Assembly (NCBI GenBank): GCA_003427395.1
Contig: BFEA01000008.1
Span: forward strand, 1,661,275 to 1,681,687
Source of the DNA: Chara braunii
Lineage: Eukaryota; Streptophyta; Charophyceae; Charales; Characeae
Reading direction: 5' to 3'
Length of the DNA stretch: 20,413 nucleotides
A program made the position numbers and the translations under genes. Shown here one piece after another: positions 17,973 to 20,413 of this stretch (its first letter is position 1; the number at the start of each line of letters is the position of its first letter). The notes beneath the pieces were generated by a model. The model saw nothing but the letters and a program-made list of their open reading frames with translations, was not told the DNA's origin and did not search any database.

Positions 17973-19838
17973 CTAAACTTTAGTCCATGGTCTGGCAGAC
18001 CAGTCCACAGTACACAACAACCCGTGTTGGAGGACCCTCGATAAACGCGTGCCCAAGTCCTCCTCCGTCCAATATGAATTGGCCTTCACTCGGTGGAAGG
18101 GAAGTCTCATCAAGGCCCCATGATTGAACCACTTCAAATCGGAGTCTTTGTCTTCTTCGAAGAGCTTATACATGTCTCTGGTGGCTACCCTCATCAATCC
18201 GTCGAATTGGGGGAGGGTCGCAATGACTCCGACAGGGTAGTGTTGGTGCAAAAAAGGATCCACCTTTTTCTTGAAGTCACTGTCTTGCAGGCTAGGGAGG
18301 GACCAGATGTTGTAAAAGACCCACCCTGGCAGTGTGAACCCCCCTTGTAGTGGAGGGAGGCCAATCTTCATCCTATCATCTGCATACCTTAGGGGTATAA
18401 CAACCACCCCATCCTTCTTCAACAGGTTTTTTTCATACTGACCTATTTCCACCATATGTCTAAACTTTCTGTGGCGTGGCTGGTCCGGGTGGTGATCAGT
18501 CGGGACTATAGCTTGGTTCCCCCTAGGATCTTCCGGGGGTGGTTGGGGTGGTTGGGGCTGCACGGAGGGGTGAAACAACTGGGCTGTAAGATGGCGAATC
18601 CGTTGGAAAATCTCAGACCAAGTGATATGTGGAGGAGGGCCAAATTCCAGGGCTTTCCGCAAGGTCGGGCTTTTGTCTATTATAGTAAATAGTTGGGCAT
18701 AGGAGCAGTCCCAGAAATCTTGTGCCGCGCCCAGGTGTTGAGCTCGGAAGCCCTCGATCAGCCAATCGGCAATGACTCTGAGTTTCTCTTCCGTGTCCAT
18801 ATCCGCTGGTGGTGCCCCCGTGTCCTCCTGATGGTCAATTTCCATCGCAACCACATCTGGGGAGGGGGGAAGGAAGCTGGAGGATCCTCTATTTCCATAG
18901 GTTGAGGACCAAAGGCCTCTTCACGGTAGTCCTCAGCGGCGGCCTCTGTTTGGGCCCCTTGACGTTCTTCGAGGATGGTAGTCATTTGTTCCTTGTCTTC
19001 CTTGTTTTTTTCAGTTCCCCTCTCATTTCCTACTTTATCGGCTTCCCCCGTCCTCTCCTTGTGTGGGGCCGAAGCCTGTTGACTGTCTTTGCCCAAACTG
19101 CCATTTCGTCAAAATGGACATCTTTTATTTTTTTAACGAAATTGAAACCGAGTTTTTTGGCCAAAAACTCGTCAAAATTTGTTGTTCCTGACGGTCCAGC
19201 GTTTTACAAATGCTGGATCCCCTGGCTGTACATGGACCTAGCTTGAGACCAGGCACCTCCAGGCAGTCCTGCCTGGAGGTGCCTGGTCTCAAGCTAGGTC
19301 CATGTACAGCTAGGGGGTTCAACGTTTGTAAAACGTTGGACCCTCATGAACAACAAATTTTGACGAGTTTTCAGCCAAAAAACTCGGTTTCAATTTCATT
19401 CAAAAAATAAAAAAATGTCCATTTTGACGAAATGGTCATTCCCAACGGTTCACTGGAAGGTTTGGCCAGTAGATAGGGCTGTGCAGCTTGTGACCCCTTT
19501 TCTGGTATCTGGAAATGTGCTGCAGAGATCTTGAAAAAACTTTGGAGCACCTCCTCCCATTGCAAATAGCTCGGGGGGCCTTGCTCTAGGATGAACTTTA
19601 CTTTTGTACTGGCTTCAAGAGTTTCCCTCAACTGATCATGTGCACTGGACCAAGACGCTGTTGGGGCTTCTGCGTGGTGTGACTGTAGGCCTGCCATGAT
19701 CCATTCGGTGATGTGCAAGGTCGAGAGATTGGGGTTCTGAGCAACTGTGAGATTTGTCGGGTTATTCCTCCCTTCCACACACCTATCAAGCACCTCACCA
19801 TAAGGGTCCATGTCCCCCCGATTCAGCCGTGTAACCAT
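17973..19838 (-). pseudogene. LINE ORF1 with duplicated domain, split by a foldback insertion
   Basis: Start taken at ATG 19838 (MVTRLNRGD), the first Met after the pyrimidine-rich leader. First copy of a roughly 70-residue domain: about 19712-19502 (ITEW...GPPSYLQW.E..Q). The frame then enters the foldback element and stops at 19371. Beyond it, from 19096, the frame resumes (GKDSQQ...), a Lys/Glu-rich linker follows (about 19090-18880), and a one-base shift lies in the C-run at about 18860-18870. The second domain copy is at about 18773-18563 (IADW...GPPPHITW.E..Q). A basic region and a conserved-looking C-terminal half (WVFYNIWSLPSL, LKWFNHGALMRL) reach TAG at 17970-17972. Without the insertion the protein would be about 505 residues. 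LINE ORF1 proteins bind element RNA; no CCHC knuckle is visible here. No nonsense codon was seen outside the insertion. Confidence 0.8.
19097..19440. mobile_element. 344-bp foldback (giant palindrome) element with 5-bp target duplication
   Basis: Left arm 19101-19265 and right arm 19270-19435 are reverse complements around the four-base centre GTCC, with roughly a dozen mismatches and a small indel. The innermost 40 bases or so are perfect. The outer ends begin CCATTTCGTCAAAATGG, itself palindromic. CCCAA at 19092-19096 and 19441-19445 flank the element. The host reading frame on both sides (SEPLG before, GKDSQQ after) becomes one frame if the element and one CCCAA are removed (349 bases). 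The element has no transposase, so it would be mobilised in trans. Short mirrored open frames (about 65 codons on each strand) are products of the palindrome, not genes. Confidence 0.9.
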
Positions 19839-20413
19839 GTCATCGAGGAGATAGGCGTATTCGGCCAGGGAGAAGGAAGGGGGAAGGAGGAAAACGAAAA
19901 CGGAAGGGGAGTAAAGTTCAGTAAATAAGCCAGATCGGGAAGAAAAGCAGAAGAGTGTCCGCAACGGAGCAAGGTGGGGGGCAGGGGAAAGGAAGAGGGA
20001 GGGGGGGAGGGGAAATCGAAGGCGGAGAGTGAGGGCAGGGGAGAAAGGTGGGGAAAGGCGAAGGTTCTTGAAGAGGACTTGTTCGGCCAGGGGGGTGCGC
20101 TGCTAACTTCTAAGTGGCTGGCCAAGGAGGAGCTAAGCGTATTTGGCCGGGGAGAAGGATGGGAGAAGGAGGGAAGCGAGAAAGGGGAAGGGGAGTAAAC
20201 AAGCCACATCGGGAGGAAAAGGAGGGTGCATGCAGGGGAGCAAGGTGAGGGTTCTTGGAGATGAAAATCGGAGGGTAGCGAGAGGGAGGAAGCGAGGGCG
20301 GAAGAAGAATTAGCAAGCACAATCAGAAAAAGAAGACCGAGGGTGAGCGCACGGGAGAAAGGTGGAGAGGGGCGAAGGTGGGGAAAGGCGAGGGACCGCG
20401 CAGGGGAGCAAGG
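19839..20413 (-). repeat. Purine/pyrimidine-asymmetric LINE 5' region with 282-bp direct repeat
   Basis: The plus strand is overwhelmingly G and A. GCGTATT(C/T)GGCC(A/G)GGGAGA starts at 19855 and again at 20137 (282 bases). GGGGAGTAAA and AAGCCA(G/C)ATCGGGA follow in each. GGGAGAAAGGTGG occurs near 20040 and 20354 and CAGGGGAGCAAGG near 20235 and 20401, so another unit probably starts beyond the edge. It ends about 17 bases before the ORF1 ATG. Tandem monomers in this position act as promoters in some LINEs (mouse L1 is the known case); that role here is inference. Confidence 0.65.

Larger units (their letters stand above)
13205..20413 (-). mobile_element. LINE (non-LTR retrotransposon), L1-like, degenerate
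   Basis: Minus-strand order is 5' region with 282-bp repeats (20413-19839, runs off the window), ORF1 (19838-17973), spacer of about 95 bases, ORF2 (about 17880-13350), 3' region to about 13205. Two ORFs, with APE endonuclease before reverse transcriptase and a C-terminal zinc-binding segment, are the layout of plant L1-type elements. No obvious 3' A-tail or target duplication was found at the 3' side, and the 5' side is outside the window. It carries a foldback insertion in ORF1, an 88-bp duplication in ORF2 and many inactivating changes. Confidence 0.88.

Noticed and set aside
19125-19410. Two overlapping open frames of 65 and 66 codons on opposite strands with nearly the same protein
   Set aside because: They are the two strands of the foldback palindrome read alike. 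The apparent conservation is a consequence of symmetry, not a gene pair.
19371-19964. ORF1 of a separate, second LINE lying upstream of the first
   Set aside because: Removing the foldback and one CCCAA places it in frame with the downstream ORF1 part, so a single ORF1 with a duplicated domain explains the data better.
19823-20322. Pro/Ser/Leu-rich minus-strand frames of 165 and 70 codons
   Set aside because: Arise from the pyrimidine-rich strand of the LINE 5' repeats; no motif and frames overlap each other.

Overview
This is a repeat-rich nuclear window from a eukaryote, very probably a green-lineage organism and most likely the charophyte alga Chara braunii. That identification comes from remembered protein families (the trihelix-type protein at the left end and the LINE proteins at the right) and was not checked by search. 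Bacterial hallmarks are absent: there are no operons or Shine-Dalgarno-spaced genes. There are instead many A/T homopolymer tracts, Pol III-box-like motifs, nested retroposons and one unresolved base (6239) in a poly-T run. I see no clearly intact host gene; nearly everything recognisable is a mobile element or its debris.

Layout. 1-52 is a (CA)n microsatellite. 124-1631 (-) is a decayed Myb/SANT-like (trihelix) gene with shifts and stops. 2376-5644 holds dispersed repeats: 'F' with an 18-bp palindrome, 'A' with a B-box-like motif, and a tandem array of about 445-bp units at 2774-4090. 6191-8211 holds several copies of a tRNA-derived SINE family. One has a perfect 13-bp target-site duplication, and another is nested inside an inverted-repeat element. 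8618-13204 is dominated by 'B', a 54-bp motif present in five good copies here plus one inverted copy at 4117. B is often preceded by a hairpin and, in two copies, followed by a second shared module 'G'. A three-unit minisatellite lies at 10712-10827.

13350-20413 (-) is a long LINE (non-LTR retrotransposon). Read on the minus strand it has a purine/pyrimidine-asymmetric 5' region with a 282-bp direct repeat, ORF1, then ORF2 (APE endonuclease, reverse transcriptase, zinc-knuckle C-terminus). ORF2 is dead, with at least eight stops (six TGA, two TAA), several frameshifts and an 88-bp tandem duplication.

The most striking observation is at 19097-19440: a 344-bp, almost perfectly palindromic foldback element inserted inside LINE ORF1. 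It is flanked by a 5-bp direct repeat (CCCAA). Removing the element plus one CCCAA brings the two halves of ORF1 into the same reading frame, which independently fixes its ends. The joined ORF1 then carries two diverged copies of the same roughly 70-residue domain, an internal duplication I cannot name from known LINE ORF1 proteins.
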